64,000 nt of DNA from Aureimonas psammosilenae (GTDB taxonomy: Bacteria; Pseudomonadota; Alphaproteobacteria; Rhizobiales; Rhizobiaceae): positions 434,001-498,000 of the forward strand of contig NZ_WEZG01000002.1 in assembly GCF_009176975.1 (NCBI RefSeq), read 5' to 3'. Positions 55,892 through 63,993 of this stretch are shown here, piece by piece. Each line of letters starts with the position of its first letter. Positions within the stretch are counted from its first letter, which is position 1. The notes beneath the pieces are model-generated. The model had not been told where the DNA came from, made no database searches, and saw only the letters and a list, made by a program, of their open reading frames with translations. The translations under genes were made by a program, and so were the position numbers.

Positions 55892-57307
55892 TCATTCCTC
55901 GCCGTCGTAGCCGGCAGCGCCGCTTTCCAGAAGCTGCCGGAGCCGGCCGAGGCCCGTTTCCATGTCACCGCGCGACGAGCCGGAGAAGGCGACGCGCACG
56001 CGGTGATAACTGCGGTCCAGCCGGTCGGCCTTGAACTCGTCTTCGTCGTCGATGAGGACGTTTTCGCGGTTCGCGGCGTTCTTGAAGGTGCCCGACAGCC
56101 AGGGCTCGGGCAGTTTCAGCCACAGAAACGGAATGCGCGGATCGGAAGTGAACTCCGCGCCCGACAGGATCGTCCGCGCCAGCGCTTCGCGCGCGGCGAT
56201 CTCGCCGGCGACACGCTCGCGCAACTCGCTCGCGGCTCCCGACAGAACGAGCCGCGCGCCCGCTTCGGCCAGGATGAAGGACAGGCCGCCGGTGGTCATC
56301 TTGTGCGTCACGCGCAGGCGGTTGCCGAAATGCGGCGGGCAGGCCACCCAGCCGCCGCGAACCCCGGCCGCCACCGCCTTCGACAAGCCGCCGACGACGA
56401 AGGTGCGTTCCGGGGCGAAGCTGGCGAGAAGCGGGGTTTGATCCGACGACATGCGACCATAGACCTCGTCCTCGATCAGCCAGACGCCATAGCGCTTCGC
56501 GATCTCGGCGATGGCGCGACGACGGTCTTCGGGCAGGACGGCGAGCGTCGGGTTCTGCGCGGCCGGCATCAGGAAAGCGAGCTTGGGATGCTGACGGGCG
56601 CAGACCCGCTCGAAGTCGTCCGGCACCATGCCCTCGGCATCGGTTTCCACCGTCACGGTGCGGCGCCCGATCAGCCGGGCGGCGCGGCTGATCTGGCTAT
56701 AGGTGAGGTTCTCGAAAACGATCCGGTCCCCCGCCGCGGTGACGGCTGCGATCACCGCCAGCGCCGCCGCGTGGGCGCCGTGCGTCGGAACGACGTTCTC
56801 GGCCTCCGGCTCCCAGCCGTTGCGCGCAAGCCAGCGCGTACCCGCTTCCATCCATGTGGCGTGATGGGTGCGTGAGTAACTGGCGATCTCCAGCGGATGA
56901 TCGGCGATCACCGAGGCGAAGACGGAACTGACGACGGTGCTTTGCCCGAGATCGGGCGCGGCAGTCGTATCCATCCGCAGCTTGCCGGGCGGCGCGTCTG
57001 GATAACGGGTGCCGGCGTAATGCCGCGAAAAGGAGTCGGAGGCCTCCTGCGAAACGCCGCCGCTGCGTTCCAGGACATAGGTTCCCCGGCCGACTTCTCC
57101 GCTGACCAGCCCGCGCTCGCGGAGCAGGGTATAGGCTCGACCGATTGTACCGATTGTCACCCCGAGATCGTAAGCAAGGTCCCTTTGCGGCGGAAGCTTT
57201 TCACCACGCGCAAGGTCACCAGCTTCGATAGCCGTCTCGAGGGCGTCAGCCAACCGTGTATAATAGGGACCTTCGCCATCGCGGGGTTGAATCGATGATC
57301 GTGTCAT
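55892..57307 (-). CDS. MocR-type regulator (GntR helix-turn-helix fused to an aminotransferase fold)
   Basis: The 471-residue protein has an N-terminal GntR winged helix (YYTRLADALETAIEAGDLAR, GEKLPPQRDLAYDLGVTIGT) and a class I/II aminotransferase-like domain with LIEDEVYGRMSSDQTPLLAS and the lysine segment FVVGGLSKAVAAGVRGGW. MocR regulators sense PLP or PLP adducts. It is divergent from the DUF1127 gene, with an inverted repeat in between that may be its site. Which pathway it controls is unknown. Confidence 0.9.
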   Translation of the reverse strand: MTRSSIQPRDGEGPYYTRLADALETAIEAGDLARGEKLPPQRDLAYDLGVTIGTIGRAYTLLRERGLVSGEVGRGTYVLERSGGVSQEASDSFSRHYAGTRYPDAPPGKLRMDTTAAPDLGQSTVVSSVFASVIADHPLEIASYSRTHHATWMEAGTRWLARNGWEPEAENVVPTHGAHAAALAVIAAVTAAGDRIVFENLTYSQISRAARLIGRRTVTVETDAEGMVPDDFERVCARQHPKLAFLMPAAQNPTLAVLPEDRRRAIAEIAKRYGVWLIEDEVYGRMSSDQTPLLASFAPERTFVVGGLSKAVAAGVRGGWVACPPHFGNRLRVTHKMTTGGLSFILAEAGARLVLSGAASELRERVAGEIAAREALARTILSGAEFTSDPRIPFLWLKLPEPWLSGTFKNAANRENVLIDDEDEFKADRLDRSYHRVRVAFSGSSRGDMETGLGRLRQLLESGAAGYDGEE

Positions 57308-57353
57308 GAGGACAATTCAGCTTATTGCATCCTTCGACTTCCCGTATCTATAA

Positions 57354-57390
57354 ATTGTCACTCTTGAATGTCAATTGATATGGTGACAAT
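57354..57390. promoter_or_regulatory. Candidate MocR operator touching the DUF1127 start
   Basis: ATTGTCAC (57354-57361) and GTGACAAT (57383-57390) form a perfect inverted repeat with a 21-base spacer. The right arm ends at the base before the ATG at 57391, so a bound protein would cover the start. Confidence 0.55.
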
Positions 57391-57639
57391 ATGTTCGACG
57401 ATGAATGGGAGCCGGGCGTTCGGCGTGGTTGGTGGCCGACGGGCCTCGTTGCGGGTGGGCTTCGCGTTCCGTCGCGTTCCGAAGTCGCGTTACGAGAACT
57501 CAGGAGCTTTCTGCGCGCCGCTTTCCTCAGACGCACCCGCCGCCAACTCATCGAACTGACGGACGATCAGTTGCAGGATATCGGCGTTACCCGCGAGGCG
57601 GCGAAGCGGGAAGCGAGCCGCTCCTTCCACCTTGATTGA
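57391..57639 (+). CDS. DUF1127 small protein
   Basis: The 82-residue protein has a C-terminal DUF1127 domain (RRTRRQLIELTDDQLQDIGV, then TREAAKREASRSFHLD), a basic short domain common in alphaproteobacteria; relatives in other species affect phosphate or RNA turnover. There is no ribosome site before the ATG, because an inverted repeat occupies that place, so the message may be leaderless. It is divergent from the MocR gene. Confidence 0.8.
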   Translation: MFDDEWEPGVRRGWWPTGLVAGGLRVPSRSEVALRELRSFLRAAFLRRTRRQLIELTDDQLQDIGVTREAAKREASRSFHLD

Positions 57640-57648
57640 CGAAGCTCC

Positions 57649-58650
57649 TCAGCTTTTCGGAAGGGTCTCGATCCATGCGGTGATGCGATCGGCCAAGGGG
57701 GCGGTCGTTGTCGGCGAAACGATGTCACCCGCCAGGATGTGCTGGTTCGGGTCCTGGCTGTCGGAAAGTTCCTCAACCTCCTTCGGGCCTTGCCATTCAC
57801 CGATAAGACGGCGCGTCTTGGCGGGATCGACCACCGTGTCGCGGGCCGAGAACATGAACAAGGCCGGTATCGTGGCGGACGAGAAATCGCTCGCCCAGGC
57901 GCCGCGCACGGCCGCTGCCATGGGCATGAGGGCGACTGACGGATAGCGCATGGTCCAGACCGCCGCGATTGCCGGATCGCTTGTGTCGCCACCCCATTCC
58001 TCGCCGAAAAGCTTCGGCGCGAAGTCGCGGGCATAGGGCAGGTCGAGAACGAAACCCCAGCGATTGGCGACACCGAGATTGGGCGACAGCATCACGAGCC
58101 CCGAGACATCCTTCATCAGGCCAGCATCGCTCGCACCGATCACCTCCAGCGTCGCGCCGGTGGAATTGCCGATCACCACCACGCGCTCGCCGAGCCGTCG
58201 CCCGATGGCGAGCGCTTCGGCATAGTCGTTCATCCAGTCGTTCACGCTGCCTTCCGCCATCGCCGCGCCGTCGCGGCCATGCCCGGCAAGGCGCGTCAGG
58301 AAGAGGTTGGCGCCGAGCTTCTTCGCCACGAGATCGGGCAGCGGCCGCAGCTCGTTCTTGGAAGCGGAAAAACCGTGGATGTAGACGATCGCGATGGGCG
58401 TTCGGGCGCGGCTTGCGGGATAGGCCCAAACGATCTCCTTCTGCGCGTCGGCTCGCAGATTGGGCACGTCCACTTCGGTTCGCGCCAGATAGGCGGCAGG
58501 GTCGTCGCCGATAAGAGCCGGATCGAACGCGATCGAATACTCTGACGAGTCGCGCGGGCCGAAGAGCCACAGCGCACCTCCTGCCACGATCAGGATCGAC
58601 AACAGAACGACCACGACCTTGAGGATCGTGCGGAACCGGCGTTTCGCCAT
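57649..58650 (-). CDS. Membrane-anchored alpha/beta hydrolase
   Basis: The 333-residue protein has one N-terminal membrane helix (ILKVVVVLLSILIVAGGALW) followed by an alpha/beta hydrolase fold. IVYIHGFSASKNELRPLPDL is the oxyanion region, VVIGNSTGATLEVIGASD carries the nucleophile Ser (GNSTG), the acid is likely the Asp in FMFSARDTVVDP and the His is in PNQHILAGD. The substrate is unknown. It is the last gene of a leftward run and starts three bases after the GNAT gene. Confidence 0.85.
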   Translation of the reverse strand: MAKRRFRTILKVVVVLLSILIVAGGALWLFGPRDSSEYSIAFDPALIGDDPAAYLARTEVDVPNLRADAQKEIVWAYPASRARTPIAIVYIHGFSASKNELRPLPDLVAKKLGANLFLTRLAGHGRDGAAMAEGSVNDWMNDYAEALAIGRRLGERVVVIGNSTGATLEVIGASDAGLMKDVSGLVMLSPNLGVANRWGFVLDLPYARDFAPKLFGEEWGGDTSDPAIAAVWTMRYPSVALMPMAAAVRGAWASDFSSATIPALFMFSARDTVVDPAKTRRLIGEWQGPKEVEELSDSQDPNQHILAGDIVSPTTTAPLADRITAWIETLPKS

Positions 58651-58653
58651 TCT

Positions 58654-59142
58654 TCAGCTCTCGATAGCGGGCGTTGCAACGAAGCGCTTGTCGACGCAGA
58701 CGAAGCCGGCTTTTTCGTAGAGCGGCAAAGCCGCGGGATGATCGAGGGAATTGGTTTCCAGCGTCACCAGTTCCACGCCTGTCGCCCGGGCCGCCGCGAT
58801 GGCTTCGCCCAGGAGATAGGGCGCGAGCCCGCGCCCGCGAAAGCGCGGCATGATGCCGAAATGGACGATCCGCGTTCGCCCCGGTCGCCGTCCGGCTTCC
58901 AGTTCGAACCAGCCTGCCGGCTCGCCATCGGCTTCCAGAACGTGAACCGACATGCCGGGCGCATGGATCTCGGCACGAAGGAGATCGTCCGGCAGCCGGC
59001 GCGAGGTCCAGTGATGGGGCCGCCCCACGGCGTCGTAGAGGCTGCGATACAGGTCGAGCGGGATTTCAGGAATGCTTCGCAGCGTCAGGGTCTCGGCCGT
59101 TTGGGGCTTCCGTGTGGGCGGCGTCGGCCCGCGAAGCTCCAT
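58654..59142 (-). CDS. GNAT-family acetyltransferase
   Basis: The 162-residue protein has the acetyl-CoA-binding region of GNAT proteins: IVHFGIMPRFRGRGLAPYLL (R-x-x-G-x-G/A) and LVTLETNSLDHPAALPLYEK with AGFVCVDKR. The substrate is unknown. The start at 59142 (MELRGPTPPTRK) lies 29 bases after the sseA stop; an upstream frame to 59235 overlaps sseA. Confidence 0.83.
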   Translation of the reverse strand: MELRGPTPPTRKPQTAETLTLRSIPEIPLDLYRSLYDAVGRPHHWTSRRLPDDLLRAEIHAPGMSVHVLEADGEPAGWFELEAGRRPGRTRIVHFGIMPRFRGRGLAPYLLGEAIAAARATGVELVTLETNSLDHPAALPLYEKAGFVCVDKRFVATPAIES

Positions 59143-59171
59143 CTGCGAAACCGCCGCGCTGACGAGATGCC

Positions 59172-60038
59172 TCAAGAGCGCACCGCCCGTCGCGCTGGCC
59201 CCGTTTCCATCGGCGTGTCGGTGGCCGAGCCCCATTCGGTCCAGGAGCCGTCGAAGAGCCGCGCCTTCTCGTTACCGAGCGTGGCGAGCGCGAGATTGAT
59301 CACGGCGGCGGTAACGCCCGAGCCGCAGGACGTGATCACCGGCGCGTGCGGATCGAGCCCCGCCGCTTCGAAGGCCTGCCTCAGTTCGGCCGGCGATTTC
59401 AAGCGACCGTCCGAAGCGAGGTCCCCGAAGGGCAGCGACAGGGCCCCCGGCATATGGCCGCCGCGCACCCCGGCGCGCGGCTCCGGCGCGCTTCCCTCGA
59501 AGCGCTCTGCGGAACGGGCATCGGCGACCGGCACATCGCCGGCGGCCACACGCTGGCGCATCTCGTCCAGATACACCACCGCTTGCCGGTCGAAGCGAGG
59601 CGTGAAGACGCGCGGGGCCGGGTCGACGGAACCGCTTTCGGTCGGCAATCCCGCCGCGACCCAAGCCGGGAGGCCTCCATCGAGGACCCGAACGTCCCGT
59701 GCGCCGAACGTGCGGAAAAGCCACCAGACGCGCGGCGCGGAAAAGAGACCGAGCCCGTCATAGACCACGATCGTATCGCTTTCCGCGATGCCGAGCCGGC
59801 CGACGCTCGCCGCGAAGAGTTCGGCGGGCGGCAGGGTGTGGGGAAGGGCGGAGGCCGGGTCCACCACCGCGTCCTGATCGAAGAACACGGCATTCGGCAG
59901 ATGCGCCGCCGCGAACTCCTGCTTCGCGTCGCGCTTCTGCGCCGGCAGATACCAGGAAGCATCCACGACCGAGAGGTTCGCTCGGCCCAGCATGCCGGCC
60001 AGCTCTTCGCTTGAAATGATGTGGGGGTTATCGCTCAT
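59172..60038 (-). CDS. sseA: 3-mercaptopyruvate sulfurtransferase (two rhodanese domains)
   Basis: The 288-residue protein has two rhodanese domains. The active-site Cys is in VITSCGSGVTAAV (near 238); the loop CGSGVTA is that of mercaptopyruvate rather than thiosulfate sulfurtransferases. The N-terminal domain has VVDASWYLPAQKRDA and AVFFDQDAVVDPASALPHTL. The ATG at 60038 (MSDNPHIIS) follows the AlaX stop by 16 bases. With cysK it suggests sulfur-amino-acid metabolism in one run. Confidence 0.92.
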   Translation of the reverse strand: MSDNPHIISSEELAGMLGRANLSVVDASWYLPAQKRDAKQEFAAAHLPNAVFFDQDAVVDPASALPHTLPPAELFAASVGRLGIAESDTIVVYDGLGLFSAPRVWWLFRTFGARDVRVLDGGLPAWVAAGLPTESGSVDPAPRVFTPRFDRQAVVYLDEMRQRVAAGDVPVADARSAERFEGSAPEPRAGVRGGHMPGALSLPFGDLASDGRLKSPAELRQAFEAAGLDPHAPVITSCGSGVTAAVINLALATLGNEKARLFDGSWTEWGSATDTPMETGPARRAVRS

Positions 60039-60054
60039 GAAAATGTTCTCCGCG

Positions 60055-60789
60055 TCAAACGGATGGGCTGCCGAAACGTAGCCGGAAACGGCGATTGCTC
60101 CGACCCTTCTTCTCGATCTTGCCGACATGAATGAGGCCGATCTCGGCCGTGGAGCGAACGTGCGTGCCGCCGCAGGGTTGTGCGTCCACCGCCCCGTTCT
60201 CGCCGATGCAGACGAGCCGGATATGGCCCGACCCGCGCGGCGGGCGCACATTGACGGATTTCACAAGACCCGGATTGGCGTCGAGTTCGGCATCCGTGAT
60301 GGAGCGCGTGAAAACGGGGTGATCGGCGGACACGAATGCCATCAAGCGCGCCGTCACGTCCGCCTTGTCCACATCCGCTTCGGGAATGTCGAAATCCACG
60401 CGGCTCTCCTCCTCGCCGACGGCCGCGCCGGTGACCGGGAAGGGGCAGACGACGGACAGGAGATGGCAGGCGGTGTGCATCCGCATCAGCTTGAAGCGGC
60501 GCTCCCAATCGAGCGTCAGATGCAGGCTTTCGCCAGGCGCCGGCAGTTGCGAGCCCTCCGCAAGCGTCGACACGATCGCCGAGCGATCCGGCAGGTAGGC
60601 CGTATCCACGATCGCGAGCCGCGTGCCGTCCGCGCGCGTCGCGAAACCGGTATCGCCCGGTTGCCCGCCACCTGCCGCGAAGAAGAGGGTGCGATCCAAA
60701 ACGAGGCCGCGCTCGCCATGGATGCGCAGGACTTTCGCCTCCGCCGATCGCAGATAGGCATCCTGCGCGTGAAGCTGCTCGGTTTCCAT
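60055..60789 (-). CDS. Alanyl-tRNA editing protein AlaX
   Basis: This stand-alone editing enzyme removes Ser or Gly wrongly attached to tRNA-Ala. The 244-residue protein shows the zinc-binding HTACHLLSVVCPFP (HxxxH, near 97) and CGGTHVRSTAEIGLIHV (CxxxH, near 205), with FFAAGGGQPGDTG early on. Its start overlaps the cysK stop by one base. It is longer than bare AlaX-S, as in the type-II forms. Confidence 0.9.
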   Translation of the reverse strand: METEQLHAQDAYLRSAEAKVLRIHGERGLVLDRTLFFAAGGGQPGDTGFATRADGTRLAIVDTAYLPDRSAIVSTLAEGSQLPAPGESLHLTLDWERRFKLMRMHTACHLLSVVCPFPVTGAAVGEEESRVDFDIPEADVDKADVTARLMAFVSADHPVFTRSITDAELDANPGLVKSVNVRPPRGSGHIRLVCIGENGAVDAQPCGGTHVRSTAEIGLIHVGKIEKKGRSNRRFRLRFGSPSV

Positions 60790-61832
60790 CAACCGGCCGG
60801 CATGAAGGGAATGTCGAAACTTAAGGCGCGCTTCTCCAGCCAGCTTGGAACGGGAAGGTTCTTGTTGCGCAGGAAATCCGGATTGAACAGCTTGGACTGG
60901 TAGCGGTTGCCATAGTCGCAGAGCACGGTCGCGATCGTATGGCCGGGACCCATCTCGCGCGCCATGCGGATGGCGCCCGCGATGTTCACGCCCGACGAGC
61001 CTCCAAGGCACAGGCCTTCCTCGGTGAGAAGGTCGAAGATGATCCGCACCGCTTCCTCGTCCGGGATCTGGTAGGCGAAGTCGGGGGTGAAGCCTTCGAG
61101 GTTGGCGGTGATGCGGCCTTGGCCGATGCCTTCCGTGATCGAGGAGCCTTCCGATTTCATCTCGCCGGTCGTGTAGTAGCTGTAGAGCGCCGCGCCCATC
61201 GGGTCGGCGATGCCGATCTTGATGTGGCCGCTATGCTTCTTCAGCCCTTGGGCGACGCCGGCCAGCGTGCCGCCGGTGCCGACGGCGCAGATGAAGCCGT
61301 CGATCTGGCCCCCCGTCGTCGCCCAGATCTCCTCCGCCGTGGTGACGATATGGCCGTCGCGATTGGCGGTGTTGTCGAACTGATTGGCCCAGATCACGCC
61401 TTGTGGATGTGTCTTGGCCAGTTGCTCGGCGAGGCGGCCGGACAGTTTCACGTAGTTGTTCGGATCGCGGTAAGGGACGGCCGGCACTTCCACCAGTTCC
61501 GCGCCCATAAGGCGAAGGGCGTCCTTCTTCTCCTGGCTCTGGGTTTCCGGAATCACGATCACGGTGCGGTAGCCGAGCGCATCGGCCACGAGCGACAGGC
61601 CGATGCCGGTGTTTCCCGCCGTGCCCTCGACGATGATTCCGCCCGGCTCCAGAAGGCCACGCTGTTCGGCATCCTTGACGATGAAGAGGCCGGCGCGGTC
61701 CTTCACAGATTGGCCGGGATTCATGAACTCGGCCTTGCCGTAGATCTCGCATCCCGTTTCTTCGGAAGCGCGATTGAGTCGGATCAGCGGCGTGTTGCCG
61801 ATCGCGCCGAGAACGTTGAGATGCCTGGACAT
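60789..61832 (-). CDS. cysK: Cysteine synthase A (O-acetylserine sulfhydrylase)
   Basis: This PLP enzyme makes cysteine from O-acetylserine and sulfide. The 347-residue protein shows IGNTPLIRLNRASEETGCEI, then the PLP lysine in FMNPGQSVKDRAGLFIV, EGTAGNTGIGLSLVADALGY and AVGTGGTLAGVAQGLKK; GSSGVNIAGAIRMARE closes the phosphate site. The start at 61832 (MSRHLNVLG) is chosen. At 347 residues it is longer than the E. coli enzyme by about 25. It heads the run cysK, AlaX, sseA, GNAT, hydrolase. A palindrome at 61972-61989 lies upstream. Confidence 0.92.
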   Translation of the reverse strand: MSRHLNVLGAIGNTPLIRLNRASEETGCEIYGKAEFMNPGQSVKDRAGLFIVKDAEQRGLLEPGGIIVEGTAGNTGIGLSLVADALGYRTVIVIPETQSQEKKDALRLMGAELVEVPAVPYRDPNNYVKLSGRLAEQLAKTHPQGVIWANQFDNTANRDGHIVTTAEEIWATTGGQIDGFICAVGTGGTLAGVAQGLKKHSGHIKIGIADPMGAALYSYYTTGEMKSEGSSITEGIGQGRITANLEGFTPDFAYQIPDEEAVRIIFDLLTEEGLCLGGSSGVNIAGAIRMAREMGPGHTIATVLCDYGNRYQSKLFNPDFLRNKNLPVPSWLEKRALSFDIPFMPAG

Positions 61833-61971
61833 GAAGATACGCGGCCGAACTATGCAAAGGTAGCGTGAAACTATTGCCGCCCCCGGCCCAAGGCAAGGAC
61901 GCCCAGCGCCGCAAGGGGAGATTGCGAGCCGAAATTCGCGCCCTCGGCCTTGGCTCGGCAATTCCTCTCAT

Positions 61972-61989
61972 TCCATTGTAAATAATGGA
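61972..61989. promoter_or_regulatory. Palindrome upstream of cysK with a -10-like core
   Basis: TCCATT (61972-61977) and AATGGA (61984-61989) form a perfect 6-6-6 inverted repeat around GTAAAT. On the minus strand its centre gives TACAAT, a good -10 for cysK. It may be an operator of a sulfur regulator. Confidence 0.45.
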
Positions 61990-62033
61990 CAAAATCACCA
62001 TATCGGGATGACCGCCAACCTGCCCGGAAATCC

Positions 62034-62330
62034 ATGATGAAACCCGAACTTCTTCAATCCCTCTTCCACGACATTCGCGACTACGGATCGGTGCGAATCA
62101 AGAAAAGCAAGCTTTTGTGGATGCTGGGTCGCTTCCACGAGACGCCGAGCGTGTGGGACATGCTGATGCGCGAATGGCGCGGCTTCGACCCGGTGCGTCC
62201 GCTCTACGGCATGCACTGGAACGACGAGATCACCCTCGCCATGGCGCGCTCGCACGATATCGGATCGGACTGGACGACGCGGCGCGAAGAGCGTGACCTG
62301 CCGCCCCTGCAACTGGCATTCGTTTCCTGA
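62034..62330 (+). CDS. Hypothetical protein, 98 residues
   Basis: The protein begins MMKPELLQSLFHDIRDYGSV and has RIKKSKLLWMLGRFHETPSV and DEITLAMARSHDIGSDWTTR. It is polar with no membrane segment. I do not recognise a family. It is divergent from cysK and followed by tRNA-Asn on the other strand. The start could be 62037. Confidence 0.6.
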   Translation: MMKPELLQSLFHDIRDYGSVRIKKSKLLWMLGRFHETPSVWDMLMREWRGFDPVRPLYGMHWNDEITLAMARSHDIGSDWTTRREERDLPPLQLAFVS

Positions 62331-62369
62331 CCGATAGGTCAGGACATACAGCCGGGAGTTTTGGAAAAG

Positions 62370-62445
62370 TGGCTCCCCGAGTAGGACTCGAACCTACGAC
62401 CATTCGATTAACAGTCGAATGCTCTACCAACTGAGCTATCGGGGA
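62370..62445 (-). tRNA. tRNA-Asn (anticodon GTT)
   Basis: On the minus strand the sequence runs TCCCCGATAGCTCAG to TCGGGGAGCCA. The anticodon loop is CTGTTAA (GTT), the T loop is GGTTCGAGTCC, and CCA is encoded. Total 76 bases. Confidence 0.98.
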
Positions 62446-62600
62446 ACGCTTGCTCTGTTGAGCGTGAGGCAGCGTATAGCGAACCAAATCGCGCTTGCCA
62501 AGCCACTTTTGAAACTTTCCGGGCAACGGGTTTGGGAACAAGGCCGGAGCCCCCACATTGGCCGGAGAGGGACCAAGGCTCGAAACCGAACGCGAGGACG

Positions 62601-62909
62601 ATGACCCAACCGAACGAACTTCAAAAGCGGCGCTTCTTCCGAATGCAGGGCCGCCGGATCGAGGTCTTCGGCCGCGGCTTCGACCTTCCGGCATCGCGCA
62701 TCGCGCGGATCGTCATCGGCATCCTCCTTTTGGTCGGGGGCTGCCTGTCCTTTCTTCCCATACTCGGCGTCTGGATGCTGCCGCTCGGTTTCATGGTTCT
62801 GTCCATCGACATCCCCATCGTGCGGCGCTGGCGGAGGCGGACCGAGATCTGGTGGGAGCGGCGCAAACTTCGCAAAGCAGCCGCGAAGGCTCAAGCGAAC
62901 ACCCGCTGA
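62601..62909 (+). CDS. Small two-helix membrane protein (PGPGW-like)
   Basis: The 102-residue protein has a basic N-terminus, two membrane segments (IARIVIGILLLVGGCLSFLP and ILGVWMLPLGFMVLSIDIPI), and a basic tail (RRWRRRTEIWWERRKLRKAA). The pattern resembles PGPGW-type putative transmembrane proteins. The function is unknown. I chose ATG 62601, with GAGG upstream. Confidence 0.72.
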   Translation: MTQPNELQKRRFFRMQGRRIEVFGRGFDLPASRIARIVIGILLLVGGCLSFLPILGVWMLPLGFMVLSIDIPIVRRWRRRTEIWWERRKLRKAAAKAQANTR

Positions 62910-63048
62910 CTTCTCCAACGAGAATTCGGTTCCGAGCTTGCCGTTGGCTTCGGATATCCACCCCCGCCGGGAAGAGCCGGTCCGGTCGGTTTCAGCGAAA
63001 TCCTCTCTTGCGGATCGCCGCCGCCTTCAGTAGGTACAGCCCTCGTGA

Positions 63049-63122
63049 GGCCTCGTGGCGGAGTGGTTACGCAGAGGACTGCAAATCCTTGTATTCCGGT
63101 TCGATTCCGGACGAGGCCTCCA
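63049..63122 (+). tRNA. tRNA-Cys (anticodon GCA)
   Basis: The sequence runs GGCCTCGTGGCGGAG to CGAGGCCTCCA. The anticodon loop is CTGCAAA (GCA), the T loop is GGTTCGATTCC, and CCA is encoded. Total 74 bases. Confidence 0.98.
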
Positions 63123-63168
63123 AACATCGTACATTGCTGATCTGCTACGACCCGCGCCCCGCTTTCGC

Positions 63169-63534
63169 CTAGCGTGCGCGGTCTTCCGCCATCTGGCGCT
63201 CGCGCTGTCGAGCCGAGCCTCCGTCGGTCAGAATCCTGCGGCTGTCCTCAATGCTGATCACCGGGACGGTGACGAATTTCGGCAGGACATAGGGACCGGG
63301 TTTCGCGCCGGGATCGTCGTCGGGCGGTGAGGCATGGGCGCTGACCGCGCCGTAGACCGTTCGCGATCGGCGAGAAGTTCGGCGTTCGGCGCTCTCGGTT
63401 TTTTTCGAGGACGCACGCGTTGCGTCGGTGCCGGGTTCGCGGTCGGTGCGATGCATCGCGTCGAAGTTCTCGCAGCCGGCAAGCGTCAGCATGGCAAAAA
63501 GGGTGATGACCGAGCTTGTTCTCACGGGGCTCAC
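63169..63534 (-). CDS. Putative lipoprotein of unknown function
   Basis: The 121-residue protein has a signal with lipobox LAGC (MLTLAGCENFDAMHRTD), then a low-complexity polar and basic middle, a Pro-rich patch (ASPPDDDPGAKPGP) and a charged end. No domain is recognised. The start is GTG at 63534, and another GTG three codons later is possible. It lies between tRNA-Cys and the response regulator. Confidence 0.65.
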   Translation of the reverse strand: MSPVRTSSVITLFAMLTLAGCENFDAMHRTDREPGTDATRASSKKTESAERRTSRRSRTVYGAVSAHASPPDDDPGAKPGPYVLPKFVTVPVISIEDSRRILTDGGSARQRERQMAEDRAR

Positions 63535-63597
63535 TCGCCGGAAGCAGGTAGCGGCAGGGGACGACGGGGTGATCGGATGTTGGGACGTATCCCGACC

Positions 63598-63993
63598 TCA
63601 GCGAGGTTCGGTACGCGACAATACCTGCGTCACCGCCTTGCCGACGGCCTCGTCATCGTAGGGCTTCATCAACTGCGGCAATCGCAACTCAGAGCCTTCC
63701 GGAACCTCGCGATAACCCGTCGCGAGCATCACGGGCAAGGAAGGGCGTAGCAGGAACACGGCGCGCGCGAGTTCCGTGCCGGACATGCCCGGCATGGATT
63801 GGTCCGTGATCACGAGATCGATCGCGGCGTCGCCCTGGATGATCGCCAGGGCCTGCGCGCCGGACGTGGCCTCGACCACCGAATGTCCGAGGTCTTCCAG
63901 AAGCGACACCATGCTCATCGCGACAAGGGCGTCGTCGTCCACCACGAGGATGCGGGCGCTGCCTGGGCTGGATTGGCCGGTCGGTTCGTTCAT
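63598..63993 (-). CDS. Single-domain response regulator (receiver only)
   Basis: The 131-residue protein is one receiver domain without an output domain: ARILVVDDDALVAMSMVSLL (acidic pocket Asp pair), DLVITDQSMPGMSGTEL (phospho-acceptor Asp near 60), LPVMLATGYREVP (conserved Thr) and LMKPYDDEAVGKAV (conserved Lys). It most likely takes or passes phosphate from a histidine kinase outside the window, as in CheY-like or FixL-type relays. The gene begins at the ATG seven bases from the window end, so its upstream context is not seen. Confidence 0.9.
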   Translation of the reverse strand: MNEPTGQSSPGSARILVVDDDALVAMSMVSLLEDLGHSVVEATSGAQALAIIQGDAAIDLVITDQSMPGMSGTELARAVFLLRPSLPVMLATGYREVPEGSELRLPQLMKPYDDEAVGKAVTQVLSRTEPR

